Part shown: piece by piece, positions 27,536 to 36,004 of the stretch
How the letters are laid out: each line of letters opens with the position of its first letter
How positions within the stretch are numbered: position 1 is the first letter of the stretch
Source: Mariprofundus ferrooxydans PV-1
Lineage (GTDB): Bacteria > Pseudomonadota > Zetaproteobacteria > Mariprofundales > Mariprofundaceae
Reading direction: 5' to 3'
NCBI RefSeq assembly: GCF_000153765.1
Contig: NZ_DS022294.1
Coordinates: forward strand, 314,150 to 378,149
Length of the DNA stretch: 64,000 bases
Notes under the pieces: generated by a model
The model's database searches: none
Told to the model about the DNA's origin: nothing
The model's input: only the letters and a program-made list of their open reading frames with translations
Made by a program: the position numbers and the translations under genes

Positions 27536-28009
27536 ATGGGTTTTCTGGACAAACTGGAGTCTCTGCCGGGCAGACTGATCAACTATTTGCTGCCAAGCAT
27601 CAGAAGAGATGAAGAAAAAATTGTGGTCAGCCACGGCGGTGATACGGACGAGCTCTATTCAGGTACGGACAGGCGAAAACATGTCCGTTTTCCGGTTAAC
27701 CTGGCCGTTCAGCATGGCAATCAAATGCCTCTGCAATATCAGGACTTTATACTCAATGCAGGAGAAGGCGGGGTATTTATCCAGTGCGATAACCCCTTAC
27801 CGACAGGAACCCCTCTCATACTCCACTTTTACATCCCCCCGGAGGAGATGTTGCTCGCCGAATTCAAAGGTGAAGTCATCAATATCAGCAGATGCGCAAA
27901 ATACGGAAGCGGCATGCATGTAAAATTCACCCATTACCACAAGGAAGATATGGAACATTTCCTCTCCTACCTGGAAGAGAAGCGCCACTTGCTGGATGTT
28001 AAGGCCTGA
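27536..28009 (+). CDS. PilZ-domain protein
   Basis: The 157-residue protein starts at the ATG at 27536 behind AGGAGGGAGG. After a 35-residue helical lead (FLDKLESLPGRLINYLLPSI) it has a PilZ domain: the RxxxR c-di-GMP-binding arm in DRRKHVRFPVNL and the second motif region ILNAGEGGVFI. The usual (D/N)xSxxG reads N-A-G-E-G-G, with Gly in place of Ser, so cyclic-di-GMP affinity may be altered. The C-terminal GSGMHVKFTHYHKEDMEHFL is a typical PilZ end. It probably relays c-di-GMP to a motility or surface function. Confidence 0.8.
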   Translation: MGFLDKLESLPGRLINYLLPSIRRDEEKIVVSHGGDTDELYSGTDRRKHVRFPVNLAVQHGNQMPLQYQDFILNAGEGGVFIQCDNPLPTGTPLILHFYIPPEEMLLAEFKGEVINISRCAKYGSGMHVKFTHYHKEDMEHFLSYLEEKRHLLDVKA

Positions 28010-28036
28010 GTGATACCGGTTCTGACCGGACAGTCG

Positions 28037-29983
28037 CTACCCTGCAGGGACGATTTCACCCTTGCGAATAGTAAAGATATCCAGCTGTTTCTGGCCTACA
28101 CCCGCGTCATCAAAGCGCACATGCCCGGTCACTGCTGGAAAGCCTTCCGGGTCCCGCAGACCGCGAAGAATCGCCTGATCGCTCAAACCCAACCTGCTGG
28201 TCAGCATCGTGGCAATACGCATGCTGTCATAGGCCAACAGCAACAAATCGGAAGTCGCATCACTACCCCAGGCCTCGCGCAACATAAAGTGAATGCGGTT
28301 GAGTAACGGATCATCATTTTCCCCGGCCGCTTCCTTGCCGGAGGCGACGAAGCGGGCACTGGAGAGGTAACGTCCCCGATCATCCAGCAGGTGCCCATCC
28401 TGCCAGCGGCTGCTGCCATAGAGGGCAACATCGCGAATATCTGCATAGGCCAGCTGGCCTGCCAACAACGCGACCTGACGCCCAGGCAAAGCCAGATAGA
28501 TCGCATCAAAGTTGACAGGCATATGAATTTCGACGTCCATTTCCGGCAAGAACACGGAGAGGTCTTCATCCAGTGCAGCCAGTGTCTCTTCATCATCGGT
28601 ATCAAAGCGCAATTGCCGCAACTGATCGCGGTAGTCCAGACCCTCTTTGTCCAGCTTCACGGTCTTCACCAGCTCGCCACCCAGCGCTTCAAATGATGCG
28701 ACAAACGTATCGGCTTCCGCCTGATTTTCATCCGCATCGGTAATCACGACCATACGCTTGGCGTCATGCTGCCATGCATAGTTGGCCATAGCCGATACCT
28801 GAGCCAGCGGCGAGAGCGTGTGAATAAACAGAGACGGCGAACGATGCGCAAGCTCGGTGTCACCTGTCAGACTGATTACCGGCAACCCCGGCCTCAGATA
28901 GGGCAGAATTGCTTTGGTTGTTTCCGCCAGCAACGGGCCGATAATCATATTGACCGATTCGTTACTCAACTGTCGATAGGCTTCAATCGCCTGCGTCTTA
29001 TCTGAAGCCGTATCCTCTACACGCAACGTGATATAGGCATCAGATTCCAGGCTCGCCAGCGCAACACGTATGCCCTGCAGCGCCTCACGTCCGTAGCGGG
29101 CATACTGCCCCGTCAGCGGCAACATCACGCCGATCGTTGCCGCCCTCATCTCGCCCGACGCCCATGCCTGCAGCTGTTGCAGTTGCGGTGCCCGCGGCAT
29201 GGATGCAGCCAGGAGAACAGCGATGCGTTGTACGGCGGCAATATCACCGGTCATCAACCGTGACTGGCCGCTGTAGAGTGCAAACGCAGGCAGCAACTCC
29301 CGCTGTACCGTCGGGTCGGCAAATACGCGCTCAACCGTGTCCAGCGAACTGCGGCGGGCGGCCATGCGCAACCAGGTGTCACGACTGGCTACATCAATAT
29401 AGGCGGCCGCAAGAAACCAGCGGACAGCTTCCATCTCGGATGCGACACGGGCAGTTGCAGGACCAATCTCGAGAATTCGGTCGGCCAACTCGCGCGTCAG
29501 GCGCGGATGCAGCAATGCCGTACGCATGTCTGCCAGTGCCCGATCAGACTCCCCCTGCTTAAGCCACCATTCAGCACGCCATACATAGGCATACGGTACC
29601 AGTGCATGCTGCGGATAACGTGCCAGCGCGGCGGCAACAGCCTGCTCGGCTCCGGGCAGATCATACTCCAGCATCACTTCGGCCTTGCGGAACAGCGCTT
29701 CCTCCCGCATCGGACCTGCTGCACCGGCAATCATCGTATCAAATTGTGCGAGGATTTGATTCATATCGCCGCCGGCGGCCGCCTGAATCATCAACGACCG
29801 TATCTCGGTCGCCGTTTCAGGCGCTGTGGCCAGTTGACGGGAGACCGTTTTTTGTCCGGCGACACTGGCGCTCGGAGGCGTCTTCGGCTGACAGCCGGCA
29901 AGCAAAAGCATGGCTGCCATAGCAGCGATAACGATAGCCGGCATTGCAGATAAGCGGCCGGACGGATAATGTTTCCAGAGCAT
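28037..29983 (-). CDS. lpoA: LpoA-like penicillin-binding-protein activator lipoprotein
   Basis: The 648-residue outer-membrane lipoprotein has a lipobox LLLAGCQPK. A TPR-like N-terminal domain of helical repeats covers about 45-260 and a periplasmic-binding-protein-like C-terminal domain about 270-648 (GVMLPLTGQYARYGREALQG, SVNMIIGPLLAETTKAILPY). LpoA activates penicillin-binding protein 1A during wall growth. The gene is divergent from rsmI and the two ATG codons overlap by 2 bp (CATG at 29981-29984). A start at codon 14 is possible but would remove the basic residues of the signal peptide. Confidence 0.9.
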   Translation of the reverse strand: MLWKHYPSGRLSAMPAIVIAAMAAMLLLAGCQPKTPPSASVAGQKTVSRQLATAPETATEIRSLMIQAAAGGDMNQILAQFDTMIAGAAGPMREEALFRKAEVMLEYDLPGAEQAVAAALARYPQHALVPYAYVWRAEWWLKQGESDRALADMRTALLHPRLTRELADRILEIGPATARVASEMEAVRWFLAAAYIDVASRDTWLRMAARRSSLDTVERVFADPTVQRELLPAFALYSGQSRLMTGDIAAVQRIAVLLAASMPRAPQLQQLQAWASGEMRAATIGVMLPLTGQYARYGREALQGIRVALASLESDAYITLRVEDTASDKTQAIEAYRQLSNESVNMIIGPLLAETTKAILPYLRPGLPVISLTGDTELAHRSPSLFIHTLSPLAQVSAMANYAWQHDAKRMVVITDADENQAEADTFVASFEALGGELVKTVKLDKEGLDYRDQLRQLRFDTDDEETLAALDEDLSVFLPEMDVEIHMPVNFDAIYLALPGRQVALLAGQLAYADIRDVALYGSSRWQDGHLLDDRGRYLSSARFVASGKEAAGENDDPLLNRIHFMLREAWGSDATSDLLLLAYDSMRIATMLTSRLGLSDQAILRGLRDPEGFPAVTGHVRFDDAGVGQKQLDIFTIRKGEIVPAG

Positions 29984-30836
29984 GGAATCGCAACCTAATC
30001 ATCCACAGGCCATTGGCCAACTATTCGTCGTCGCCACACCCATCGGCAACCTCGCTGACATCACCTATCGGGCTGTCGAAACACTGAAGAGTGTTGATAT
30101 TATTGCCGCCGAAGATACCCGCACCAGCTTGAAACTGTTGCGTCATTACGGCATTGATACGCCAATGCTGGCGCTGCATGAGCACAACGAATCGGCCATG
30201 CTCGAGAAATTACAGGCCCGGCTGGAAAACGGCGAGTCCATCGCGCTGATATCAGACGCCGGTACCCCACTTGTTTCAGACCCGGGTTATCGACTTGTAC
30301 GTCACCTGCGTCAGGCGGGCATCAGGGTCACACCGCTGCCAGGAGCCAGCAGCGTGATGGCGGCGCTCTGTGCCGCCGGCCTTGCAACCGACCACTTCCG
30401 TTTTGCCGGTTTTCTGCCACGCGGCGGTAAAGCCCGTCTGCAAGCAATCAGACGTACGGCCAGCAGTGATGAAACCAGTATCCTGCTGGAATCACCCCGC
30501 CGCCTGCTGGCAACACTGCAGGATCTGCAGGCCGAGCTGGATGCGGCGCGCGAACTGGTGGTCGCCCGCGAGCTGACCAAGCTGCATGAGGAGTTCGTTT
30601 CCGGCACGGCTGCCGAGTTGATTGATCACTTTAATCAGCATGCGCCACGCGGGGAAATTGTACTGCTGGTCGCTGCCGCCCATGACGATGCGGTTGCTCT
30701 TAGTGACCGGCAAATTATCGAGTGTCTGGCCAGTGCCGCAATGCAGGCCTTGCCACCCTCGGCCCGGGCCAAAGCCGTTGCCAACACGCTCGATATCCCG
30801 CGCGCCAGAGTCTATGCACTGATCAGCGCAGAATAA
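29982..30836 (+). CDS. rsmI: 16S rRNA (cytidine1402-2'-O)-methyltransferase
   Basis: The 284-residue tetrapyrrole-methylase-fold protein methylates C1402 of 16S rRNA using S-adenosylmethionine. Conserved segments are FVVATPIGNLADITYRA, IIAAEDTRTSLKLLRHYGI, ALISDAGTPLVSDPGYRLV, VTPLPGASSVMAALCAAGL and ARELTKLHEEFVSGT. It is the first gene of the rsmI-yraN-gmhA run, the gammaproteobacterial yra order, and faces lpoA. No strong ribosome-binding site is visible because the upstream bases lie inside lpoA. Confidence 0.96.
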   Translation: MESQPNHPQAIGQLFVVATPIGNLADITYRAVETLKSVDIIAAEDTRTSLKLLRHYGIDTPMLALHEHNESAMLEKLQARLENGESIALISDAGTPLVSDPGYRLVRHLRQAGIRVTPLPGASSVMAALCAAGLATDHFRFAGFLPRGGKARLQAIRRTASSDETSILLESPRRLLATLQDLQAELDAARELVVARELTKLHEEFVSGTAAELIDHFNQHAPRGEIVLLVAAAHDDAVALSDRQIIECLASAAMQALPPSARAKAVANTLDIPRARVYALISAE

Positions 30837-30850
30837 AAGGCAAGGGCCGG

Positions 30851-31213
30851 ATGAGCACCCGCGACGGCAACATCGGAGAATCAGAGGCCAGCCGCTACCT
30901 GCAACATCACGGCTATCGCATTCTTGATCGCAACGCGCGTCTGGGCCGGGGAGAGCTGGATATCGTCGCACTCAGCGGAGAGATCGTGGTATTCGTCGAG
31001 GTCAAAGCCCACCACAATCGCGAATCGGCGCTGCTGGCTGTGCATGAGGATAAGTGCGCCCGACTGAAATCGGCAGCACAGATGTGGCTCGCCCTGCACC
31101 CACGCTACGCCAGCCTGCAGTGCCGCTTTGATTTAATCATTATCACCCCTAGAGTCGGCTTGACTGCATGGCTGGGATCGTGCATTGAACATATGGAGGA
31201 CATTATCCGGTGA
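30851..31213 (+). CDS. yraN: YraN family endonuclease-like protein (UPF0102)
   Basis: This 120-residue protein has the UPF0102 restriction-endonuclease-like fold: GESEASRYLQHHGYRILDRN, then GELDIVALSGEIVVFVEVKA with the D...ExK residues. The biological role is unproven. The frame is open from 30722 in rsmI, but the ATG at 30851 after GGGCCGG fits family length. It overlaps the next gene by 4 bp. Confidence 0.9.
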   Translation: MSTRDGNIGESEASRYLQHHGYRILDRNARLGRGELDIVALSGEIVVFVEVKAHHNRESALLAVHEDKCARLKSAAQMWLALHPRYASLQCRFDLIIITPRVGLTAWLGSCIEHMEDIIR

Positions 31214-31815
31214 GTTGGGATTCCACGAACGGGCGCGCTATCATCAATCGGGCCATGCACGATGGCATTGAACTGCGCAGACAATGCATAGATACGCTGA
31301 GCGAGCCTCTGTTGAAGGCAAGCGAGATGATGGTGGCATGCCTGCAAAAAGGCGGCAAGGTACTGGCCTGCGGCAATGGCGGATCAGCGGCCGATGCCCA
31401 ACATTTTGCCGCCGAACTGGTCAACCGTTTTGAAATGAACCGGCGAGGACTGGCTGCCGTAGCCATGACCCATGATGCCTCCGTCATCACCAGTATCGCC
31501 AATGACTTCTCCTTCGACCGTATCTTCTCCCGTCAGGTTGAGGCGCTGGGTCGCCCGGAAGATCTGCTGCTGGCCATCTCAACCAGTGGGAATTCGGAAA
31601 ATGTTGTGGCTGCTGCCAAAGCCGCCGCTGCCATTGGTATGCAAACCATCGCCCTCACAGGCAAGGATGGCGGCCTGCTCGGCCAGGTGGAGACAGTGCA
31701 GGTGCTGCTGAATATCGACCACCCGTCCACACCACGCATTCAGGAGATGCATATCACCTGCCTGCATATCCTCTGTTCGCTGGTGGATGAAACCATGTTT
31801 GGAGATGACGCATGA
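31210..31815 (+). CDS. gmhA: Phosphoheptose isomerase / DiaA-like SIS-domain protein
   Basis: This 201-residue SIS-domain protein starts at GTG 31210, overlapping yraN by 4 bp. The motif KVLACGNGGSAADAQHFAAEL, the ISTSGNSENVV phosphosugar loop and IQEMHITCLHILC with catalytic-type Glu and His match GmhA, which converts sedoheptulose 7-phosphate to heptose 7-phosphate for lipopolysaccharide. In E. coli this locus holds the paralogue diaA, a DnaA regulator. A stand-alone ADP-heptose cytidylyltransferase three genes downstream supports the heptose role. Confidence 0.85.
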   Translation: MSWDSTNGRAIINRAMHDGIELRRQCIDTLSEPLLKASEMMVACLQKGGKVLACGNGGSAADAQHFAAELVNRFEMNRRGLAAVAMTHDASVITSIANDFSFDRIFSRQVEALGRPEDLLLAISTSGNSENVVAAAKAAAAIGMQTIALTGKDGGLLGQVETVQVLLNIDHPSTPRIQEMHITCLHILCSLVDETMFGDDA

Positions 31816-32765
31816 GCATCAAACCTCTTTCGTTGAAAGGTCTGACCACCGTGCCACTATCCAGCCGCACGATCGATAGCGACAGCAAGGATTTCGGCGC
31901 ACCCTATCAGGCAGGTAGCGGCTTCGATCATTTCCTGTGCAGCCTGCCTAACCTCGGCTGTGCCGGAGATCTGTTTCGCCTGCGTGATGCCATTATTACT
32001 GCCCACCGGCACGGCTATGCGATCATTCTCGCCTGCGGCGGGCATGTACTGGATTCAGGGCTAGGACCGCTGATTTGTCGTTTAATCGAGCAAAAGCTCG
32101 TCAGCGGCATTGTGCTCACCGGCGCTGCACTGCAACAGGATGTGGAAATTGCCATGGTCGGCAATACCACCACCTCGGACGAATACGAACTCCAGGATGG
32201 CAGTTACTGCCTGACCGATGAGACAGGCACTCTGATCAATGATGCCATCAATTTCGGGGCACTGGAAAACAGTGGCATCGGCCAGAGCGTCGGTCAGCGG
32301 CTGCTGGAATCGGAGCTACCTCATCTGGATCACTCTGTTGTTGCCACAGCTTGCCGCTATGGCGTACCGGTTTCCGTACAGCCTGCCATGGGCGCAGATG
32401 CATTCTGTATCCATCCCGCATCGCATGGTGAGTCTCTGGGCGCCGCCAGCATGAATGATTTCAGGTTGCTCGCCGGTATGATGTCCGCCGCCAGCAATGG
32501 CGTAGTCATCAATATCGCCTCCAGTGCCATCATGCCGCGCGTACTGCTGCAAGCCGTGGATGCCGCCCGCAATGTTGGTGAAAACATAGGAAACATGACG
32601 ACCGCAGTGATCGATTCGGCTGCCAGCACTTCGGCCATCCATAATGTGGTAGACTGTCTGTCTCAACCGGACGGTCAGGGCTTCTGGCTCTCAGGCCCCG
32701 ATGAAATACTTCTTCCCCTGCTCTTTGCCTCAGTCGTTGAAGCACTGGGCGATGATATTCAATAG
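31812..32765 (+). CDS. Deoxyhypusine-synthase-like protein
   Basis: The 317-residue protein overlaps gmhA by 4 bp. Segments GYAIILACGGHVLDSGLGPL and GIVLTGAALQQDVEIAMVG resemble the NAD-binding core of the deoxyhypusine-synthase fold. Bacterial homologues of this fold are known with other amine-transfer or undefined roles, and bacteria lack eIF5A. Placement between gmhA and the envelope genes suggests a link to lipopolysaccharide or envelope metabolism, but that is inference. The family assignment rests on short motifs and should be tested by profile search. Confidence 0.55.
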   Translation: MSIKPLSLKGLTTVPLSSRTIDSDSKDFGAPYQAGSGFDHFLCSLPNLGCAGDLFRLRDAIITAHRHGYAIILACGGHVLDSGLGPLICRLIEQKLVSGIVLTGAALQQDVEIAMVGNTTTSDEYELQDGSYCLTDETGTLINDAINFGALENSGIGQSVGQRLLESELPHLDHSVVATACRYGVPVSVQPAMGADAFCIHPASHGESLGAASMNDFRLLAGMMSAASNGVVINIASSAIMPRVLLQAVDAARNVGENIGNMTTAVIDSAASTSAIHNVVDCLSQPDGQGFWLSGPDEILLPLLFASVVEALGDDIQ

Positions 32766-32797
32766 ATGAAACTCATACTCAACACACCGGAGACACC

Positions 32798-33373
32798 ATG
32801 TTCAAATTTCGTTTAATGACCGCACTGATCATCTGTTTCAGTCTGCCAGGCTGTCTGGCAACTGCCATCGTGGGCACTGCTACAGGGGCCGCAACAATGT
32901 CCCATGACGAACGATCGCTGGGAAGGCAGTTCGACGATGCCGCCACGGCCTCCAAAATCGATGCACGTTTGATTGCCGAGAAGAATATGCCCTCGCGCTG
33001 GATCAGTATTGATGTCGTCAACGGCGAGGTTACGCTGACCGGCTCCCTGCCCACACAGAACCAAATTGACCGGGCCATCTATATCACCAAGTCCATTCAC
33101 GGCGTACGTTCGGTCGACTCAAAACTGACGGTAGGCGCACCAAAAATGCGCTCTCTGCTCTCGGATTCATGGATCACAACCCGTGTCAAAACGCGCCTGT
33201 TGAATGACAAGGTGGTTTCCGGCCTGAAAATCCATGTGGAAACAGTCAATGGCAAGGTCTACCTGCAGGGCGAGGTTAAACAGGCCAGCGAACGGGCCAG
33301 GGCAAAAGAGATTGCCCATTCGGTTGCAGGCGTCACCGCAGTCGTCGATTTGATGCAATCCGCCGGCTCATGA
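32798..33373 (+). CDS. dolP: DolP (YraP)-like BON-domain lipoprotein
   Basis: The 191-residue lipoprotein has a signal with lipobox LPGC (Cys19) and two BON domains: about 45-110 (ASKIDARLIAEKNMP, VNGEVTLTGSLPTQNQIDRA) and about 120-190 (TTRVKTRLLNDKVVSGL, VNGKVYLQGEVKQASERARA). DolP supports outer-membrane integrity at the division site in E. coli, where it also lies beside gmhA-type diaA. It overlaps the next start by 4 bp. Confidence 0.9.
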   Translation: MFKFRLMTALIICFSLPGCLATAIVGTATGAATMSHDERSLGRQFDDAATASKIDARLIAEKNMPSRWISIDVVNGEVTLTGSLPTQNQIDRAIYITKSIHGVRSVDSKLTVGAPKMRSLLSDSWITTRVKTRLLNDKVVSGLKIHVETVNGKVYLQGEVKQASERARAKEIAHSVAGVTAVVDLMQSAGS

Positions 33374-33849
33374 AGGGGGCAAGCGACCTGCCGGATGCCC
33401 TGTTACAGATCAACAACTGGCGCGAGCAAGGCAAGCGCATCGTTTTCACCAATGGTTGTTTCGACCTGCTGCATCCGGGTCACATCGATTATCTGGAGCG
33501 CGCAAAGGCACTTGGAGATGCACTTGTTATCGGCCTCAACGATGATGACTCCATTCGCCGCCTGAAAGGAGCGTCACGGCCGGTGAATCCGCTTGCCGAT
33601 CGGGCCATTATGCTGGCTGCACTGCGCTGCGTGGATATGGTCATACCTTTTTGTGAAGATACACCGTTCAATCTGATCAGCGCGCTAAAACCGGATATTC
33701 TGGTCAAGGGTGGCGACTACAAACCGGATGACATTATCGGTGCAGATATTGTGCGTGACACAGGCGGAGAGGTCGTTGTTATGCCGTTTCTGGACGGCCA
33801 CTCATCCACCGGTCTGATTACCCGAATTCATGCGCAACAGCCATCATGA
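33370..33849 (+). CDS. rfaE2: D-glycero-beta-manno-heptose 1-phosphate adenylyltransferase
   Basis: The 159-residue nucleotidyltransferase corresponds to the C-terminal domain of HldE as a separate protein. It has the signature RIVFTNGCFDLLHPGHIDYL (HxGH), GLNDDDSIRRLKG, KPDILVKGGDY and VMPFLDGHSSTGLI. It makes ADP-heptose for the lipopolysaccharide core. The kinase half (HldA-like) is not in the window. It is coupled by 4-bp overlaps to dolP and pdxB. Confidence 0.92.
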   Translation: MKGASDLPDALLQINNWREQGKRIVFTNGCFDLLHPGHIDYLERAKALGDALVIGLNDDDSIRRLKGASRPVNPLADRAIMLAALRCVDMVIPFCEDTPFNLISALKPDILVKGGDYKPDDIIGADIVRDTGGEVVVMPFLDGHSSTGLITRIHAQQPS

Positions 33850-35009
33850 GCAATCGGCTGAATATCGTTGCCGATGCCCATATCTGGGGCGTGGAATCAG
33901 CCTTCGCTGATTTACCCGGATTTGATGTCCGTCTGCAACTACTGGAGAGTAGCGAGATCAACCGGCAAGCATTGAAGAGTGCCGACATCCTGCTCACCCG
34001 CTCAGCCACGAAAGTAAACGAATCATTGCTTGCCGGCACACCGGTACGCTTTGCCGCCACGGCAACCATCGGCGATGACCATTACGACACGGCATGGCTG
34101 GATGCCAATCGCATCGTCTGGGCCAATGCCGCCGGTTCATCCACCGGATCGGTTATAGAGTATATGCTGGCACTGCTGATTGATCTGCATCTGCGCGGCC
34201 AAATCAGCATCCCGGACACCACCATCGGCATCATCGGCGTCGGACGCATCGGTAGCGCGCTGGCAGAGATATGCAGGCAGCTTGGCATGCAGGTACTGCT
34301 CAACGATCCACCGAGAGCACGCGCAGAGGGAGAAGAGGGCTTCAGCTCATTAGAAGACCTGCTGAACCGGGCAGATCTGATCACACTGCATACGCCATTG
34401 ATACGGGACGGTGAGGACCGCACATTTCATCTGCTGGGTAGCGAACGCCTTGCCGCCTTCAGGGGCACAGGCATTATCAATGCCGGGCGTGGGAGCTGTG
34501 CAGACAACAGCGCGCTGATCGACTGGCTGAACGGCGACGCATCCCGCTTTGCCGCACTCGACTGCTGGGAGCATGAACCATCTCCGCTGCGCGCGCTGTT
34601 CAACCATCCGCAGCTGCTGATCGCCACGCCCCATATTGCCGGTCACTCGCTGGATGGCAAAGCGGCCAACACCCTGTTTGCCTACCATGCACTGTGTCGG
34701 TTTCTGAATATAGAGCCGCAATGGCGGATGGCACTGCCACCTCCACCGAGGGCTACAACAGTGACAACCACCATGAACCCCTGGGCCAATCTGCATGCTG
34801 CCGTGAGCAGCCTCTACCCGCTGTGCGAAGACAGCGATTCTATGAAATCCTGGGCCGATTTAACTGATCCGGAGCTGTCCCATGCCTTTACCGGCTATCG
34901 CCGTCACTATCCGGTACGTCGCGCCTGGCAACACTGTCCGATCCATTTCACCACGGCCGATATAGAGACCCGTCGACTGGCAGATGCCATCGGTTTGAAA
35001 CTCGTATAG
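33846..35009 (+). CDS. pdxB: 4-phosphoerythronate dehydrogenase
   Basis: The 387-residue D-2-hydroxyacid dehydrogenase oxidises 4-phosphoerythronate in pyridoxal-phosphate synthesis. Visible are the NAD motif TIGIIGVGRIGSALAEICRQ, LITLHTPLIRDGED, the catalytic Arg in GIINAGRGSCADNSAL, and His in ATPHIAGHSLDGKAANT. A C-terminal PdxB-specific dimerisation region covers about 290-387 and sets it apart from generic family members. It overlaps rfaE2 by 4 bp and is followed 9 bp later by orn. Confidence 0.93.
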   Translation: MSNRLNIVADAHIWGVESAFADLPGFDVRLQLLESSEINRQALKSADILLTRSATKVNESLLAGTPVRFAATATIGDDHYDTAWLDANRIVWANAAGSSTGSVIEYMLALLIDLHLRGQISIPDTTIGIIGVGRIGSALAEICRQLGMQVLLNDPPRARAEGEEGFSSLEDLLNRADLITLHTPLIRDGEDRTFHLLGSERLAAFRGTGIINAGRGSCADNSALIDWLNGDASRFAALDCWEHEPSPLRALFNHPQLLIATPHIAGHSLDGKAANTLFAYHALCRFLNIEPQWRMALPPPPRATTVTTTMNPWANLHAAVSSLYPLCEDSDSMKSWADLTDPELSHAFTGYRRHYPVRRAWQHCPIHFTTADIETRRLADAIGLKLV

Positions 35010-35018
35010 CCTGCCCCA

Positions 35019-35570
35019 ATGATTGCCTCGCCCAATAACCTCGTATGGATGGATCTGGAAATGACCGGGCTGGAACCCGATCATGATACCATTATCGAAA
35101 TCGCCACGATTATCACCGATGGCGAATTAAACATCCTTGCCGAAGGGCCGAATATTGTCATTCATCAACCGGATGAAGCACTCGACGCGATGGATGAGTG
35201 GAACACCACACATCACGGCGAATCGGGCCTGACAGCCAGAGTCAGGGCATCGCGGACCTCCATGGCGGTAGCCGAGCAGAAGACGCTGGATTTTATCCGT
35301 AAGTATGTACCGGAAGGCAGTTCTCCGCTGTGCGGCAACTCCATTCATCAGGACCGTCGCTTTCTCGTCCGCTATATGCCGAAACTCGAATCCTATGTGC
35401 ACTATCGCAATATTGATGTCAGCACGATCAAGGAGCTGGCCAAACGCTGGTATCCCGATGATAAAGCCCCGATCAAACAGGCTGAACATCAGGCTCTCTC
35501 CGATATCCGCGAATCAATCAATGAGCTGATCTGGTACCGCCAGCATATCTTTCGTCAGCGACGGGCTTAA
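35019..35570 (+). CDS. orn: Oligoribonuclease
   Basis: The 183-residue DEDDh 3'-5' exoribonuclease degrades dinucleotides such as pGpG to mononucleotides. Catalytic motifs are [20 protein letters not shown] (DxE), [17 protein letters not shown] (D), and [15 protein letters not shown] with the essential His and Asp. Length is standard. By clearing pGpG it would link to c-di-GMP signalling, which the PilZ gene shows is present. It is the last gene of the rsmI-to-orn run. Confidence 0.97.
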   Translation: MIASPNNLVWMDLEMTGLEPDHDTIIEIATIITDGELNILAEGPNIVIHQPDEALDAMDEWNTTHHGESGLTARVRASRTSMAVAEQKTLDFIRKYVPEGSSPLCGNSIHQDRRFLVRYMPKLESYVHYRNIDVSTIKELAKRWYPDDKAPIKQAEHQALSDIRESINELIWYRQHIFRQRRA

Positions 35571-35656
35571 GCCACCCGGATTGCATCTGCAGCAATCCAG
35601 CCGACACGCAGCCGACACACCATCATTGCCCCCCTCCTCTCATAACTACACAGCTC

Positions 35657-35686
35657 TGGACAGAGCGACATCCGACAGCCTATAAT
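35657..35686 (+). promoter_or_regulatory. Strong sigma70-like promoter for the 70-residue protein gene
   Basis: TGGACA (35657-35662, one mismatch to consensus), an 18-bp spacer and perfect TATAAT (35681-35686) precede GAGGAGG and the ATG at 35731. Confidence 0.6.
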
Positions 35687-35730
35687 CAAATGGACAAGCT
35701 TGTTTGTAAGTGCGACAGAGGAGGTTTGAG

Positions 35731-35943
35731 ATGTATCTAAGAAATGCTGAAACAGGTGATCTTGCACATGTGGTCAAGCTATCCGAACTGACCGACCCTA
35801 ATCTGGCTACCGTGATGGTTCGTTATCACGCGGGCGAAGAGGCGGGCGAGCCGATGAGTGAGAAAAAATCAGCCATGGCCTTCCCTTCCGGTGAACCACT
35901 GCCCAAATGCTGGCAGGATCCCCACTATCGAGTCGATTTCTAA
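35731..35943 (+). CDS. Hypothetical 70-residue protein
   Basis: A short unrecognised ORF has a near-consensus promoter and an AGGAGG site 8 nt before ATG. The sequence starts MYLRNAETGDLAHVVKLSEL, has no signal peptide or membrane helix, and ends with an unusual KCWQDPHYRVDF tail containing Trp, Cys and aromatic residues. The signals argue that it is a real, well-expressed small protein. It is followed by a hairpin shared with the convergent cysH gene. Confidence 0.65.
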   Translation: MYLRNAETGDLAHVVKLSELTDPNLATVMVRYHAGEEAGEPMSEKKSAMAFPSGEPLPKCWQDPHYRVDF

Positions 35944-35973
35944 ATCGCGATGCTGCAGCCTTAAGTCTGCACG

Positions 35974-36004
35974 GTAAAAGCTGGGTTCATTCCTCAGCTT
36001 TTAC
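35974..36004. terminator. Inverted repeat between convergent genes (possible bidirectional terminator)
   Basis: GTAAAAGCTG (35974-35983) and CAGCTTTTAC (35995-36004) form a perfect 10-bp stem with an 11-nt loop; the right arm contains the cysH stop codon region. Neither side has a long T-run, so terminator strength is uncertain. Confidence 0.5.

Noticed and set aside
30722-30850. Longer start for yraN inside rsmI
   Set aside because: The extra 43 residues are antisense-like and unlike family members, and the ATG at 30851 fits family length.
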